This document shows, piece by piece, positions 1 through 8,807 of a stretch of 31,610 nt of DNA (position 1 is the first letter of the stretch; each line of letters opens with the position of its first letter). The translations under genes were made by a program, and so were the position numbers. Origin of the DNA: JBDRNE01 sp043812935 (GTDB taxonomy: Bacteria; Omnitrophota; Gorgyraeia; Tantalellales; Tantalellaceae); the NCBI GenBank assembly GCA_043812935.1, contig JBDRLO010000009.1, positions 1 to 31,610 of the forward strand. The letters are read 5' to 3'. The notes below the pieces were generated by a model. It saw only the letters and a program-made list of their open reading frames with translations, ran no database searches and was not told where the DNA came from.

Positions 1-3000
1 CTTCTGACTGTCCGCATCCCCTCGGTTGTTTATCCCTGTATTCTCCGTTACACGCTCTGTAACTAAACATTCTTTACCCGCACCATCCATCACATACGTG
101 AATGACGTCTGCTTCTCCGCATATCCTCGCGCGTCAAATTCATTTGTAACCGTATATGTTCTGTCAATTAAATGTTCTAAAGTTTCATTTTCCAATCCAA
201 GCGCATTGTAACGGCGCACTGTTGTTTCCGTAGTTAACCCGCGTCTTTCAGCGATTATATCATCATATATGTTTTCAATTACTTTGTGATCAGCTAAAAT
301 AAGTTCGTCCGTTATTTCATCCGGATTGTATGTGTCAATCCTCTGCACTAATGCGTTTCCAAATCTGTCATACTCTTCATAGAAGATTTCCTGAGTGCCA
401 GCTAATTGTTTACGTTCAGCGTCTAGATAATTCTCGATTACCGATTTCGATGCCCGATCATGTATGTCATAATCCGAATGCGTAATTACCTGAGTTTCGT
501 TAAACAAGAAGGCGCCTGCGCCGTCTGACGCGTTTTCATCCCAATATTCCCGTAGAATAATCTGTTTCAATGCATTACCCCTGGGATCAAAATCGCTAGG
601 CTTCGTTTCAATCGTCTGTCTATCCAGAACACTTTTTTCATCAACAATTATTTGACCCGAACCATTATCCTCTATCTGCCAGGAAGAATATTTTGTTATT
701 ACGCTTTTTACAACATTCCCTCCTGCAGATATAACGCTATTGTCAATAATTTTAACGTCTAAAAGTTTCGTTTTTTCTGCATCAGTATATGTCGCAACTA
801 TTTGTTTTTTTGAAACACCGCTTGAATGAAAACCAAGCGCTCTTACTTCCTGCACGTCCAAAAGAATCCCGCCGTTTTCGTTGTAAGTTAACACCATTTG
901 ATTTTTTATGTTATGTTCCGAATCAAATTCTCGGTTTGTAAATTCCTGATATGTAGTTACAACCCTTTCTTTGGTTTTATCATCGATTATAAATTTACCA
1001 TCGTTATCCGTAACATAAAGTGTTACCTTTTGCTTCTCGGCATCACCTCGATTATTGACATTTATGTTTTCCGTAATTCGTTCGCTTACTAAAAACTCCT
1101 TATTTGCGGAATCCACAGTATATACCCAGGTTTTTTGTTTTTCGGCAAAACCGCGAATATCAAATTTTTCTGTTATAGTATAAGTGCGTTCAATCAAATG
1201 TTCCGGAGTCTCAGACTGCTCTCCAAGTGCGTCATAACGAAATACCGTAGTTTCCGTCGCAAAACCACGTCTCGCTGCTACCAAATCATTGTACTCATTC
1301 TTAATCACTTTGTGATCCACAAGTTCAAGTCCACCCGTTATTTCATCAGGGCTGTAGGTATCAATTGTCTGGTCAACCACATTGCCCAATTTATCGTACT
1401 GTTCATATAAAATGTCTTGTTTATCCGACAAATCTTTCAAGCCAAGATCACTGTAATTTTCAATCGTTGAACTTGCAACCCGATCATGGATGTCGTATCC
1501 AGCATATGTAATTACCTGAGCTTCATTAAATACAAATGATCCGTTATCCCAGTACTCTTTTATCACGGTCTGTTTCAAAGCATTACCCCGGGCATCCAGA
1601 TCTTTATGCGCAGTTTGAGTTGTAACGCGTTCCTCCGCACTCAATTCATCAACCGTAATTTTCCCGGTACCGGCATCATCAATCTGCCATGCCGAATATT
1701 TCGTCACCACGCTTTTTCCTGCCATGCCAGTCGCTTTTATTTCACTGTTTTCCACAACTTTTACATCCAAAAACTGTGTTTTAGCCAAATCGACATATGT
1801 CGCAATCTGTTGTTTCTTTGCCGTCCCGCTTGAATGAAACACCAAAGACCGAATTTCCTGAACATCTAAAAGAATTCCATCAGGTTCGCTATAAGTCAAA
1901 ATCATGTGGTTTTTAACATTGTGCTGGGAATCAAATTTTCGATTAGTCAAAATCTGATACGTTGAAACCACTCTCTCCTTACTCTCCTCCAACAAAAAAA
2001 CACCGTTTTCATCTGTCATATACGTCAGTATTTTCTGCGTTTGCGCGTCACCTCGATTATCGATATTAACATTTTCCGTAATTCGTTCCATGGACAGACA
2101 TTCACCTTTTACCTTGTCCATTACATATCGAAATGTTGTCTGTTTTGCCGCGTATCCCCGCGGATCAAAATCATCATCTGCTGTTATTGTCACAGTACGG
2201 TCAATTTTGTGAGCATCTGGAATTGCTACTGTTTCATTAATAATCACGTCATACCGAATCACTTCTGTCCAGGTAGCACTTCCTCTTCTTCTGGCTTTGG
2301 AATTGCCATATTCGTTTGTAATAACCTTGTGGTCAGCAAGTACAAGTTCCTGCGTCAACTCATCTAAAGCATATGTATTAATCCGTTGGGTTAGGGCATT
2401 GTCATACTGGTCATATTCGTCATTAAAAATTTCTTGTTTATCAGAAATTTTTGTAAAATTTTCGTCCATATAATTCTCTACAACTGATTTCTCAACTCGG
2501 TCATGAAAATCATATTTTTCGTTCACAATACGCTGTGCTTCGCTGAAAACAAAATTTTTGGACACTTCATCCCAATATTCACGAATTATAGACTGTTTCA
2601 CGGCATTCCCGCGCACGTCATAATCTCCGGCTTTTGTAACGATTGATTGCCGGTCTATCGCGCTTGACTCGTCAATTACTACGTTACCCTGTCCTTCTTC
2701 TTCAATAGTCCAATCCGCGTAACGGGTAATAATACTGGTTTCCGTATTTCCGTTGGCTAAAATATTCTTATTTTCAATAACTTTTACATCAAGAACTTCA
2801 GATTTATCCACATCAGCATAAGTGGCTATCACTTGTTTAAGTGCTACTCCGCTTGAATGAAAACCTTTTGCTCTGACTTCCTGCACGTCCAAAACTGTAT
2901 CATCCAAACCATCACAGGTAAGCAGCATCTGATTTTTTACATTATGCTCTGAATCAAATTCACGATTCGTATATAGTTGATAAGTCGAGCTCTGTTTCTC

Positions 3001-4630
3001 GTTAGTTATATCGTTATATGTAAAATTACCTTCCGCATTCGTTACATACATTGTCACTTTTTGGGAACGAGCATCACCGCGGTTATTTATGTAAAAATTT
3101 TCCGTCACCCGTTCTGCCGTTAACCGTTCCAACCCTTGGTCATCCATAACATATGTTTTTGAGGTTTGTTTTTTCGCGTATCCTCGCGCATCAAAATCTT
3201 CGACCGAAATTTCCGTTAATATACGATCAATTTTATAAGCATTCGGATCTAAAACTTCCGCATCAATAATCGTTGTATATCGAATAATTTCAATCCTCGT
3301 GGCATTGCCGCGTCTTTGGGCAATTGCATTTTCATAAGCACTGGTTATCACCTTATGCTCCGTAAAGATCATTTCCCCCATAAATTCATCAAACTGATAA
3401 GTGTTTACCGTCTGCTCCAAAACATTCCCGAACTGATCATAATCATTATAAGAAAATTTTTGCTTATATGCTGCATCCGTCAGATTTCTATCCCGATAAT
3501 TCGTTATTTCCGTTTCGCGCGACCTGTCATGAAAATCAAATACGCCGTTTACAATCATCTGCGCTTCAGTGAAAACAAATGCCCCCGCATCCGCAATATC
3601 AGTATCCCAGTATTCGCGAACAATCGTTTGCTCCCCGGAATTCCCCCTGAGGTCAAATTCACTTGAAATAATAGTTTGTTTATCAACCGGATTCGTATAA
3701 CTGATTTCGCCTTTTCCCTTGCCGGCAATTGTACCTTCATCATAACGGGTAATTACTGTTTTTTCGGCATTGCCAAGCGAGGAAATATTGCTATTTTCTA
3801 TCACCCTAACATCTAATAAATCTGTTTTATCTTCATCAGCATATGTCGCAATGATTTGTTTTAATGCCACTCCGGAAGTATGAAAGCCGATTGACCGTAT
3901 TTCCTGAACATCTAAAAGCGAACGGTTTTCTTTGTTATGATCATATGTAAGCGCCATTTGATTAATAACATTGTGCTGAGAATCAAATTCACGATTCGTA
4001 AAAACCTGAAAACTTGCCGAAATACGTTCTTTATTCGCGTCAAGAACAAACTCTCCCGCGTCATCCGTTTTATACGCAAGAATTTCCTGTCTCCGCGCAT
4101 CCCCGCGTGAATCAATTTCAAAATTTAAAGTTTCGCGGCTTGACGCAAGCTTGCGAACCGGATTTTTCGGATCAGACAATCTGTCCGTCACATAAGTATC
4201 GGTTATTTGCTTTACGGCATAACCGCGCGCGTCAAATTCAAGCGTCTGTGTACGTGTTCTATCCACTTCAGTCTCCGCACTTTCCTCAACAGAATCGTAC
4301 CGAATAATTTCACTTAAAGTAGCATTGCCCCGTCTTTGTGCCAAGCGGTTCTCATATTCATTTCGAATTGTCTTGTGAAACAAAAGAGAAGTTTCTGATC
4401 TGTCGCTCATGTCCTGCCACACAGTTTCAGAACGGTCTATCATGTTGCCATAATAATCAAATTTATGATTTTCAACTTCAGTTGTCGTATCATAAACCGC
4501 CTGTCCGAATTCATCTATCTTATAACTATGTATCGTCTGTCTAACTGCATTACCCTTCGGGTTGAACATATGGTTGATAATATCCTGACGTTCTATTTCA
4601 ACACGCACAGCATTATCATCAAAAACGTAA
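1..4630 (-). repeat. higher-order tandem repeat, about 340-residue units
   Basis: The segment encoding EFDSxHNVxNQM recurs with its first codon (Glu, or Lys in one copy) at 3990, 2961, 1938 and 930, giving periods of 1029, 1023 and 1008 bases (343, 341 and 336 residues). Three complete units, one partial leading unit (about 4630-3991) and one unit cut by the window edge are visible. All periods are multiples of three. The copies are clearly diverged in DNA, so this is an old array and not an assembly artefact. Each unit contains about nine sub-modules of 32-47 residues ending in an aromatic-rich xIxxY strand. Confidence 0.9.
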
Positions 4631-6624
4631 ATCCTTCGATTCTCTTCACGCGCCCGGCCTTTCGCCGTATATGAAACATACAAAACATCCTCTTCCCTGT
4701 TAAGCTTTTCAACACCATTAACCGTATGATATGTTTTTCGATTCTGAGTACGCACGTTTCCGTTTTTATCTTCCCGGTCAATATTGTAACTATCCGTGAA
4801 ATCCAAAGTGTTTACAGTTTCTACTCTTTCGGTAACTTCACCATCTACGGAATATGTTGTTTCTTCCGTATCCGAAACAAAAAATATACCGCGCGCATTC
4901 TGACCGTATATATTTATCGTACTTTTAAGCGTTTTGCCGGTATCATAATAGCTTATTGTCCGCATAATTCTTTCTTCACCGGATTTTCCTTCATAGAGGC
5001 TTAATTCCTGAAGACATTCTTCACTCGTCAAATCTCTTCCTGAGATATCGTAGGTTTCAACACGCGTCAATGCCCTTCCGTCATATGTATAGTTTGTTCT
5101 TAGTTGCGGCACACTATCCTGATTGTATAACTGATAACTATACTCAATTCTCTCATGCCCTTTATCTCCGATAAAAAACGCTCTTTCTTCAAGTGCGCCA
5201 CTGCCCATTACACGCAATTGGCTCTCGTCTAATCCAGATATATCAAAAGTTTTTGTTTCTATCAATTTGCCATCGTTGTCGTACAAATGGTCTTTCCGTT
5301 CCCAGGGGATAAAGTCCTCATCGTCTTCAAAATAAAATGAGAGCGTATACTGAACCTGTTCCTTGTCTTCTTCTCCGGTATAAACCGTAACACTTTCCAT
5401 CCGGCTTTCATCTTCAATCAGCCATTCCTCCTGCCTTAAATCTGTTGTACAGTATGTGCGGACTTCATCCAGGGTATCAGACCCTCCGGTTTTGTCATAA
5501 TCATAAACGCTGAGTCGATTATGACAATTTTCATCTTCGTCATTTACCAAATACGAATCAAAAACATAATCTACTTTTTCTTCTTCTTCTGCGCCTTTAT
5601 AAACTGTCCGGCGTGTAAGAATATCATCGTTAAGCAGAGATTTCCAATCGTCAGATTCAAAATCAATATCAAGTGCTTTTATTAAAAATGTCTTTGTTTC
5701 ATCAAGATTAGCGTCACCACATCCCTCGCCTGCATTGTAGTCATAAATTGTCAATTCTCGAGGAACATTATCATCATCGTATCCAGAAAGAACATAATCA
5801 ATCTTTTCTTCACTTTTTTCACCTGAATATATTGTCCGTCGTATTATTCTATCAGCGGTTAAAGACTCACGATCCGTTAATTCTTTGCGCGACCCGATAA
5901 ACGGATCTCCTTCATCCGGCTTTATTTCTTCAGCGTCTGACTCCCATGTACTTGAATCCAACCCGCTTATGTCATATGAAACAAGTTCCATCAACCGCCC
6001 GCCCGCTTTACCGCCTTCATACTCATACACATTTATCTGCCGTGCTTTTCCATCTGTTCCATAATCTTCAAGCGTATAATAGATACCGCCGCCACCTTCG
6101 GAACTTTTCTTTTTCTTCAGAGGCAAATCATCAGTATATTCCTGTTTCCTCAATCCCTTATTATTCAAGAGCAGCATAATATCTTCCGTATCCTGTTTCT
6201 GTCGAACAAGCTCTTCGTGTTTACTTTGCTGGCGTTTAAGATAATGCGGCGTATATGAATTCATTTCTTCCTGTTCCTTGGCAGAAGGCAATAGCTTAGC
6301 CACCCCGCCTTGCCGTCTTTTATATGACAACACATCATAGTTAGTTACTTCCATGGACTCAGGTGTATCAAATGATTGCGGAACAACTGATGTTTGTGAA
6401 GAAACAGGACGAAAGGATGCCATATCAAAAGAATACGCAACCTGTTGAAAGAAAAACGTAAATGCAACAAATACCGCAACGGCTTTTAGACATATTCGTT
6501 TTTTATGATTTGTTTGAACTTCAATGAAACCAAGTGATGCCGCATCTAACCCGTTTGCAGACTGCTCACCAACGGCTTTGGCATGATTATTCTTATTAGC
6601 ATTATTAAAAAAATGTCTACTCAT
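1..6624 (-). CDS. giant exported repeat protein, 3' end beyond window
   Basis: I translated this frame codon by codon from the ATG at 6622-6624 to base 1 and met no stop, giving 2208 codons and still open. A 43-residue polar N-terminus ending K41-K42-R43 precedes a hydrophobic stretch at about 48-59 and a likely cleavage region near A63-Y64-S65, so it is probably exported by a Sec signal with a long n-region. Residues of about 70-200 are charged and low in complexity. Residues of about 260-560 hold five diverged units containing a Y-x-G-x-x-x-E-E-K/R motif. From about residue 665 the protein is a tandem array of units of 336-343 residues, with cores like FDxRGNAxKQxIxxY. I know no family for it; the core resembles RHS/YD repeats only loosely. 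A weak GGAAA lies five bases before the start. The product is probably a cell-surface or secreted structural protein, which is inference. Confidence 0.88.
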   Translation of the reverse strand, partial: MSRHFFNNANKNNHAKAVGEQSANGLDAASLGFIEVQTNHKKRICLKAVAVFVAFTFFFQQVAYSFDMASFRPVSSQTSVVPQSFDTPESMEVTNYDVLSYKRRQGGVAKLLPSAKEQEEMNSYTPHYLKRQQSKHEELVRQKQDTEDIMLLLNNKGLRKQEYTDDLPLKKKKSSEGGGGIYYTLEDYGTDGKARQINVYEYEGGKAGGRLMELVSYDISGLDSSTWESDAEEIKPDEGDPFIGSRKELTDRESLTADRIIRRTIYSGEKSEEKIDYVLSGYDDDNVPRELTIYDYNAGEGCGDANLDETKTFLIKALDIDFESDDWKSLLNDDILTRRTVYKGAEEEEKVDYVFDSYLVNDEDENCHNRLSVYDYDKTGGSDTLDEVRTYCTTDLRQEEWLIEDESRMESVTVYTGEEDKEQVQYTLSFYFEDDEDFIPWERKDHLYDNDGKLIETKTFDISGLDESQLRVMGSGALEERAFFIGDKGHERIEYSYQLYNQDSVPQLRTNYTYDGRALTRVETYDISGRDLTSEECLQELSLYEGKSGEERIMRTISYYDTGKTLKSTINIYGQNARGIFFVSDTEETTYSVDGEVTERVETVNTLDFTDSYNIDREDKNGNVRTQNRKTYHTVNGVEKLNREEDVLYVSYTAKGRAREENRRIYVFDDNAVRVEIERQDIINHMFNPKGNAVRQTIHSYKIDEFGQAVYDTTTEVENHKFDYYGNMIDRSETVWQDMSDRSETSLLFHKTIRNEYENRLAQRRGNATLSEIIRYDSVEESAETEVDRTRTQTLEFDARGYAVKQITDTYVTDRLSDPKNPVRKLASSRETLNFEIDSRGDARRQEILAYKTDDAGEFVLDANKERISASFQVFTNREFDSQHNVINQMALTYDHNKENRSLLDVQEIRSIGFHTSGVALKQIIATYADEDKTDLLDVRVIENSNISSLGNAEKTVITRYDEGTIAGKGKGEISYTNPVDKQTIISSEFDLRGNSGEQTIVREYWDTDIADAGAFVFTEAQMIVNGVFDFHDRSRETEITNYRDRNLTDAAYKQKFSYNDYDQFGNVLEQTVNTYQFDEFMGEMIFTEHKVITSAYENAIAQRRGNATRIEIIRYTTIIDAEVLDPNAYKIDRILTEISVEDFDARGYAKKQTSKTYVMDDQGLERLTAERVTENFYINNRGDARSQKVTMYVTNAEGNFTYNDITNEKQSSTYQLYTNREFDSEHNVKNQMLLTCDGLDDTVLDVQEVRAKGFHSSGVALKQVIATYADVDKSEVLDVKVIENKNILANGNTETSIITRYADWTIEEEGQGNVVIDESSAIDRQSIVTKAGDYDVRGNAVKQSIIREYWDEVSKNFVFSEAQRIVNEKYDFHDRVEKSVVENYMDENFTKISDKQEIFNDEYDQYDNALTQRINTYALDELTQELVLADHKVITNEYGNSKARRRGSATWTEVIRYDVIINETVAIPDAHKIDRTVTITADDDFDPRGYAAKQTTFRYVMDKVKGECLSMERITENVNIDNRGDAQTQKILTYMTDENGVFLLEESKERVVSTYQILTNRKFDSQHNVKNHMILTYSEPDGILLDVQEIRSLVFHSSGTAKKQQIATYVDLAKTQFLDVKVVENSEIKATGMAGKSVVTKYSAWQIDDAGTGKITVDELSAEERVTTQTAHKDLDARGNALKQTVIKEYWDNGSFVFNEAQVITYAGYDIHDRVASSTIENYSDLGLKDLSDKQDILYEQYDKLGNVVDQTIDTYSPDEITGGLELVDHKVIKNEYNDLVAARRGFATETTVFRYDALGEQSETPEHLIERTYTITEKFDIRGFAEKQKTWVYTVDSANKEFLVSERITENINVNNRGDAEKQKVTLYVTDNDGKFIIDDKTKERVVTTYQEFTNREFDSEHNIKNQMVLTYNENGGILLDVQEVRALGFHSSGVSKKQIVATYTDAEKTKLLDVKIIDNSVISAGGNVVKSVITKYSSWQIEDNGSGQIIVDEKSVLDRQTIETKPSDFDPRGNALKQIILREYWDENASDGAGAFLFNETQVITHSDYDIHDRASKSVIENYLDAERKQLAGTQEIFYEEYDRFGNALVQRIDTYNPDEITDELILADHKVIENIYDDIIAERRGLTTETTVRRYNALGLENETLEHLIDRTYTVTNEFDARGYAEKQTSFTYVMDGAGKECLVTERVTENTGINNRGDADSQK
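4940..5840 (-). repeat. N-terminal repeat zone, five diverged units of 60-75 residues
   Basis: Inside the giant gene, related motifs (IYSGEKSEEK, VYKGAEEEEK, VYTGEEDKEQ, FFIGDKGHER, LYEGKSGEER) recur at about residues 265, 338, 412, 483 and 542. Between them are YDYDxxG / LDExxTY and FDISGLD segments. The spacing is about 180-225 bases. This zone differs in period and composition from the C-terminal 340-residue array and is very acidic. Confidence 0.7.
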
Positions 6625-6744
6625 CAGATTTTCCACGGGTTTTTCATTATTTTACAGATGCGAAATACTTTTTAAAACTCTTTAATAACTCTACTAAAAA
6701 AAATGCTCCCTATTAGCATTGTTAACACACATAAATCTATATAA

Positions 6745-6773
6745 AATATACCATATATAAAAGGATGAAGCAA
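6745..6773 (-). promoter_or_regulatory. sigma70-like promoter of the giant repeat gene
   Basis: On the minus strand TTGCTT (6773-6768) is followed after exactly 17 bases by TATATT (6750-6745). Transcription would begin near 6738, leaving a leader of about 115 bases before the ATG at 6624. The region is AT-rich, so a chance match is possible, but the rlpA promoter has the same TTGCTT-N17-TATAxT form. Confidence 0.5.
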
Positions 6774-6849
6774 TAAAAATAAGAAACTTTTTTACACCCT
6801 AACATATATCGCGTTTTTTTGTGTGTCTCTTACTAAGTACGGATTATAA

Positions 6850-6890
6850 CAAAAAGGCTGTATCAGGCTATTTTAGCGCTTAACCAGCCT
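6850..6890 (-). terminator. possible intrinsic terminator after the DUF134 gene
   Basis: Just after the stop codon, AGGCTG (6890-6885) pairs with CAGCCT (6860-6855), and five T residues follow directly. The intervening 24-base loop is long but holds the self-complementary AGCGCT. It separates the DUF134 gene from the giant gene's promoter. Confidence 0.4.
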
Positions 6891-6892
6891 CG

Positions 6893-7237
6893 CTAATTAG
6901 TAGTTTTTCGGCGCTTAAGTTTATTTGCAACGTCCAAACACCTTTTATTAACAAAATTTCCGCCTTTAATGTGTATTACCTTCGCATTAACAATTGCATC
7001 GGCAATTTTACTACGCGCTGCGCGAATAATCCGGCTAAACGATTGCTGTGATATTCCCATCATTTCAGCGGCCTGTTTTTGCTGCAACCGCATAAAATCC
7101 GACAACCGTACGGATTCATATTCTTCAATAGACAGCTCAATTTCATCAGGAAATTCTGGTCTTCCTTTAGGACTAAAATGATCAATTCGTGGCTGTTCGT
7201 GAATTATTTTCTTTTTTTGCGGACGTCCCTTTTGCAT
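6893..7237 (-). CDS. DUF134 (UPF0251) family predicted DNA-binding protein
   Basis: A 114-residue protein beginning MQKGRPQKKK. I chose the ATG at 7237 because the frame extends upstream without family resemblance and AGGA lies about eight bases before this codon. The family pattern is complete: an N-terminal GRPxKKK, then FxPKGRPEFPDEIEL, EEYESVRLSDF, and a helix-turn-helix segment QKQAAEMMGISQQSFSRII followed by ARSKIADAIVNAKVIHIKGG. UPF0251 proteins are small helix-turn-helix proteins resembling sigma-factor region 4, presumed transcription regulators; the target is unknown. It stands alone here, between the amidase gene and the giant gene, and could regulate either, but nothing in the sequence proves it. 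The usual cysteine-rich tail of some members is absent. Confidence 0.85.
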   Translation of the reverse strand: MQKGRPQKKKIIHEQPRIDHFSPKGRPEFPDEIELSIEEYESVRLSDFMRLQQKQAAEMMGISQQSFSRIIRAARSKIADAIVNAKVIHIKGGNFVNKRCLDVANKLKRRKTTN

Positions 7238-7435
7238 AATTTTTCCTATTTTATATGTATTTTTCCGGAATTTGGAGCGAAAAAAATTTTGCCCGTTCAC
7301 CACAAGCAGCGAATGACAAACTATCTCATAACTTATGACCACAATATAACGGATAAATAATACAATTGAATTTTAATCCACCGCAACTAAATAGCCTAAA
7401 ACGATTTGGCAAAAACAAACACACCCCGTTAACCA

Positions 7436-8197
7436 TTATTTAATACGTTTCCAAAAATCCTGCCACGGAAAACGTGTACCCGGACATTCCGTTTGCGCAC
7501 CGGGAACCTGTCCATGCCCGACAATATTTTTAGTCGGAATATTATAGTAGTTTCGAAGTTGGTTTGTAAGATACGCTAACGAATTCATTTGTTTTACGGA
7601 TACATCATCTTCTGAAAAATTTCCCACAAGACAGATACCAATGGCTTTTTTATTCATTGACCCGGCTTTGCAATGCGCGCCTTCGGTTTGTTTAATCCAT
7701 CTCGGGGACATTTCTATTTGGCCGTCATCTTTTCCACATGTGCCATTATCAATAATAAAATGGTATCCAACACCATTCCATCCGCGTTTCAAATGAGCAT
7801 TATTAAACCGGCTGGAGTTTCCTTTATCCGTAGCGCTATGATGAATAACAATGTATTTCCATTTTTTGTTCGGATACAATGTTATGACATTTTTTCTCTT
7901 TGCGGCGGAAGGAATGTACAATTTTTTGCCAATATCCAAATCCCGCACATCATTTATTCCATTTATTTCCCGTATGGCATCAATATCAACATCATACATT
8001 TTGGAAATGCGCCATAAAGTTTCTCCCGGCGCAACCGAATGATATAAACCCTGACGCATAACATATTCCGGACTATTTTCGCCTAAACTCCCGCCAACAA
8101 GATTTTGATTTACATGAGTCGAAACGCATGATGCCAAAAAACATAACGCACACACCACAGCCACCACTTTAGACACGATTATACATTTATGCTGCAT
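7436..8197 (-). CDS. LysM-containing N-acetylmuramoyl-L-alanine amidase lipoprotein
   Basis: A 253-residue exported enzyme predicted to cleave the amide bond between MurNAc and the stem peptide of peptidoglycan. The ATG at 8197 follows GGAGAG at proper distance; the TTG just upstream is less likely. An N-terminal hydrophobic helix ends in the lipobox L21-A22-S23-C24, so the mature protein should be lipid-anchored. One LysM domain spans about 52-96 (YHSVAPGETLWRISKMYDVD to LYIP). An Amidase_2 domain follows (about 112-250). Its zinc ligands should be H119 (in VIHHSATD), H228 (GHGQVPG) and C238 (ECPG), all present. It is likely involved in cell-wall turnover. The RlpA-like gene lies 106 bases upstream with its own promoter, so the two envelope genes may be co-transcribed or separate. 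Confidence 0.93.
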   Translation of the reverse strand: MQHKCIIVSKVVAVVCALCFLASCVSTHVNQNLVGGSLGENSPEYVMRQGLYHSVAPGETLWRISKMYDVDIDAIREINGINDVRDLDIGKKLYIPSAAKRKNVITLYPNKKWKYIVIHHSATDKGNSSRFNNAHLKRGWNGVGYHFIIDNGTCGKDDGQIEMSPRWIKQTEGAHCKAGSMNKKAIGICLVGNFSEDDVSVKQMNSLAYLTNQLRNYYNIPTKNIVGHGQVPGAQTECPGTRFPWQDFWKRIK

Positions 8198-8216
8198 CAA
8201 CTCTCCAATATTTAAT

Positions 8217-8261
8217 ATTATATATAGAAATTTTATGAAAGACTATTAGCATAGTATAGTC
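8217..8261 (-). promoter_or_regulatory. possible promoter with overlapping dyad before the amidase gene
   Basis: A perfect TATAAT (8222-8217 on the minus strand) lies about 20 bases before the amidase start. The -35 region is poor but coincides with a perfect 6-bp inverted repeat, GACTAT (8241-8246) and ATAGTC (8256-8261), with a nine-base centre. That geometry would suit an operator. AT-rich DNA makes this tentative. Confidence 0.3.
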
Positions 8262-8303
8262 GCTAACGTTTCAAAAAACAATTTTTTTTTTGATTTTATG
8301 TTC

Positions 8304-8711
8304 TTAGGTTTTGAGAATTCTAACCCGCACTTTTACCAAACCAGAACTCAATGGTTCAATTTTTTTGAAAGCACCCATGGTAAGATCAATTATCCTGCCT
8401 TTACGACATAATCGTTTAGCCGGTCCGCGATCATTTACTCGAACCAAAACTTTTTTACCAGTAGCAATGTTGGTCACTTCAACCCGTGAATTAAATGGAA
8501 TACCCCAGATTGCACAAGTCATTTTATCCTGGTCAAAAATCTCCATATTTGCTGTTGTCTTTTTAATTCCGGGAGAAAATTCAGAATACCAAGAAGCAAT
8601 GCCGGTAAGATCGGTAAAAAACGCATCTGATTCAATCTCTGCTCTTGTTATGGAAAACACACACGCTAAAAATGTAAGAGCAAAAAATCTTAAAAAAGTT
8701 TTTTTTCGCAT
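8304..8711 (-). CDS. RlpA-like double-psi beta-barrel protein
   Basis: A 135-residue exported protein consisting of a signal peptide (about 1-24, cleavage likely after TRA) and one RlpA-type double-psi barrel. The family signatures are G-I-A-S-W-Y, TTANMEIFD, VEVTNxATGKKVLVRVNDRGP and RIIDLTMGAFKKI. RlpA proteins bind or cleave glycan strands lacking stem peptides during septation. The usual TAAH motif reads TCAI here, so the conserved histidine that is catalytic in the Pseudomonas enzyme is replaced by isoleucine, while the Glu and Asp positions remain. It may therefore bind glycan without cleaving it. There is no SPOR domain and no convincing lipobox. The start at 8711 follows GGAGG eight bases upstream. 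Confidence 0.85.
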   Translation of the reverse strand: MRKKTFLRFFALTFLACVFSITRAEIESDAFFTDLTGIASWYSEFSPGIKKTTANMEIFDQDKMTCAIWGIPFNSRVEVTNIATGKKVLVRVNDRGPAKRLCRKGRIIDLTMGAFKKIEPLSSGLVKVRVRILKT

Positions 8712-8749
8712 GAATGATGCCTCCGAATATCTAACTTTACCTCACCCTA

Positions 8750-8778
8750 AGTATAGTATGTAAAATATTCGAAAGCAA
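8750..8778 (-). promoter_or_regulatory. sigma70-like promoter of the RlpA-like gene
   Basis: TTGCTT (8778-8773) and TATACT (8755-8750) are separated by exactly 17 bases on the minus strand, about 40 bases upstream of the start codon. It lies in the gap between the tatC stop and the rlpA-like start, showing that the Tat operon and this gene are probably separate units. Confidence 0.65.
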
Positions 8779-8807
8779 CTTTTGAGAAAGAACGTTTTTT
8801 CTATGCT

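Noticed and set aside
1..4630. CRISPR array or assembly-collapsed repeat
   Set aside because: The period is about 1 kb, the copies are diverged, all indels keep the frame, and there are no short identical repeats with spacers.
26..4674. Several plus-strand open frames of 60-116 codons
   Set aside because: They are all shadows of the minus-strand giant gene, which I could translate without a stop through the whole region; they have no ribosome-binding sites or family resemblance.
7238..7342. N-terminal extension of the DUF134 protein
   Set aside because: The 35 extra residues do not resemble the family, and the internal ATG has its own AGGA.
8311..8763. A 150-codon plus-strand frame opposite the RlpA-like gene
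   Set aside because: The minus-strand frame has a signal peptide and clear RlpA motifs with a good ribosome-binding site; the plus-strand product is basic and has no recognisable pattern.
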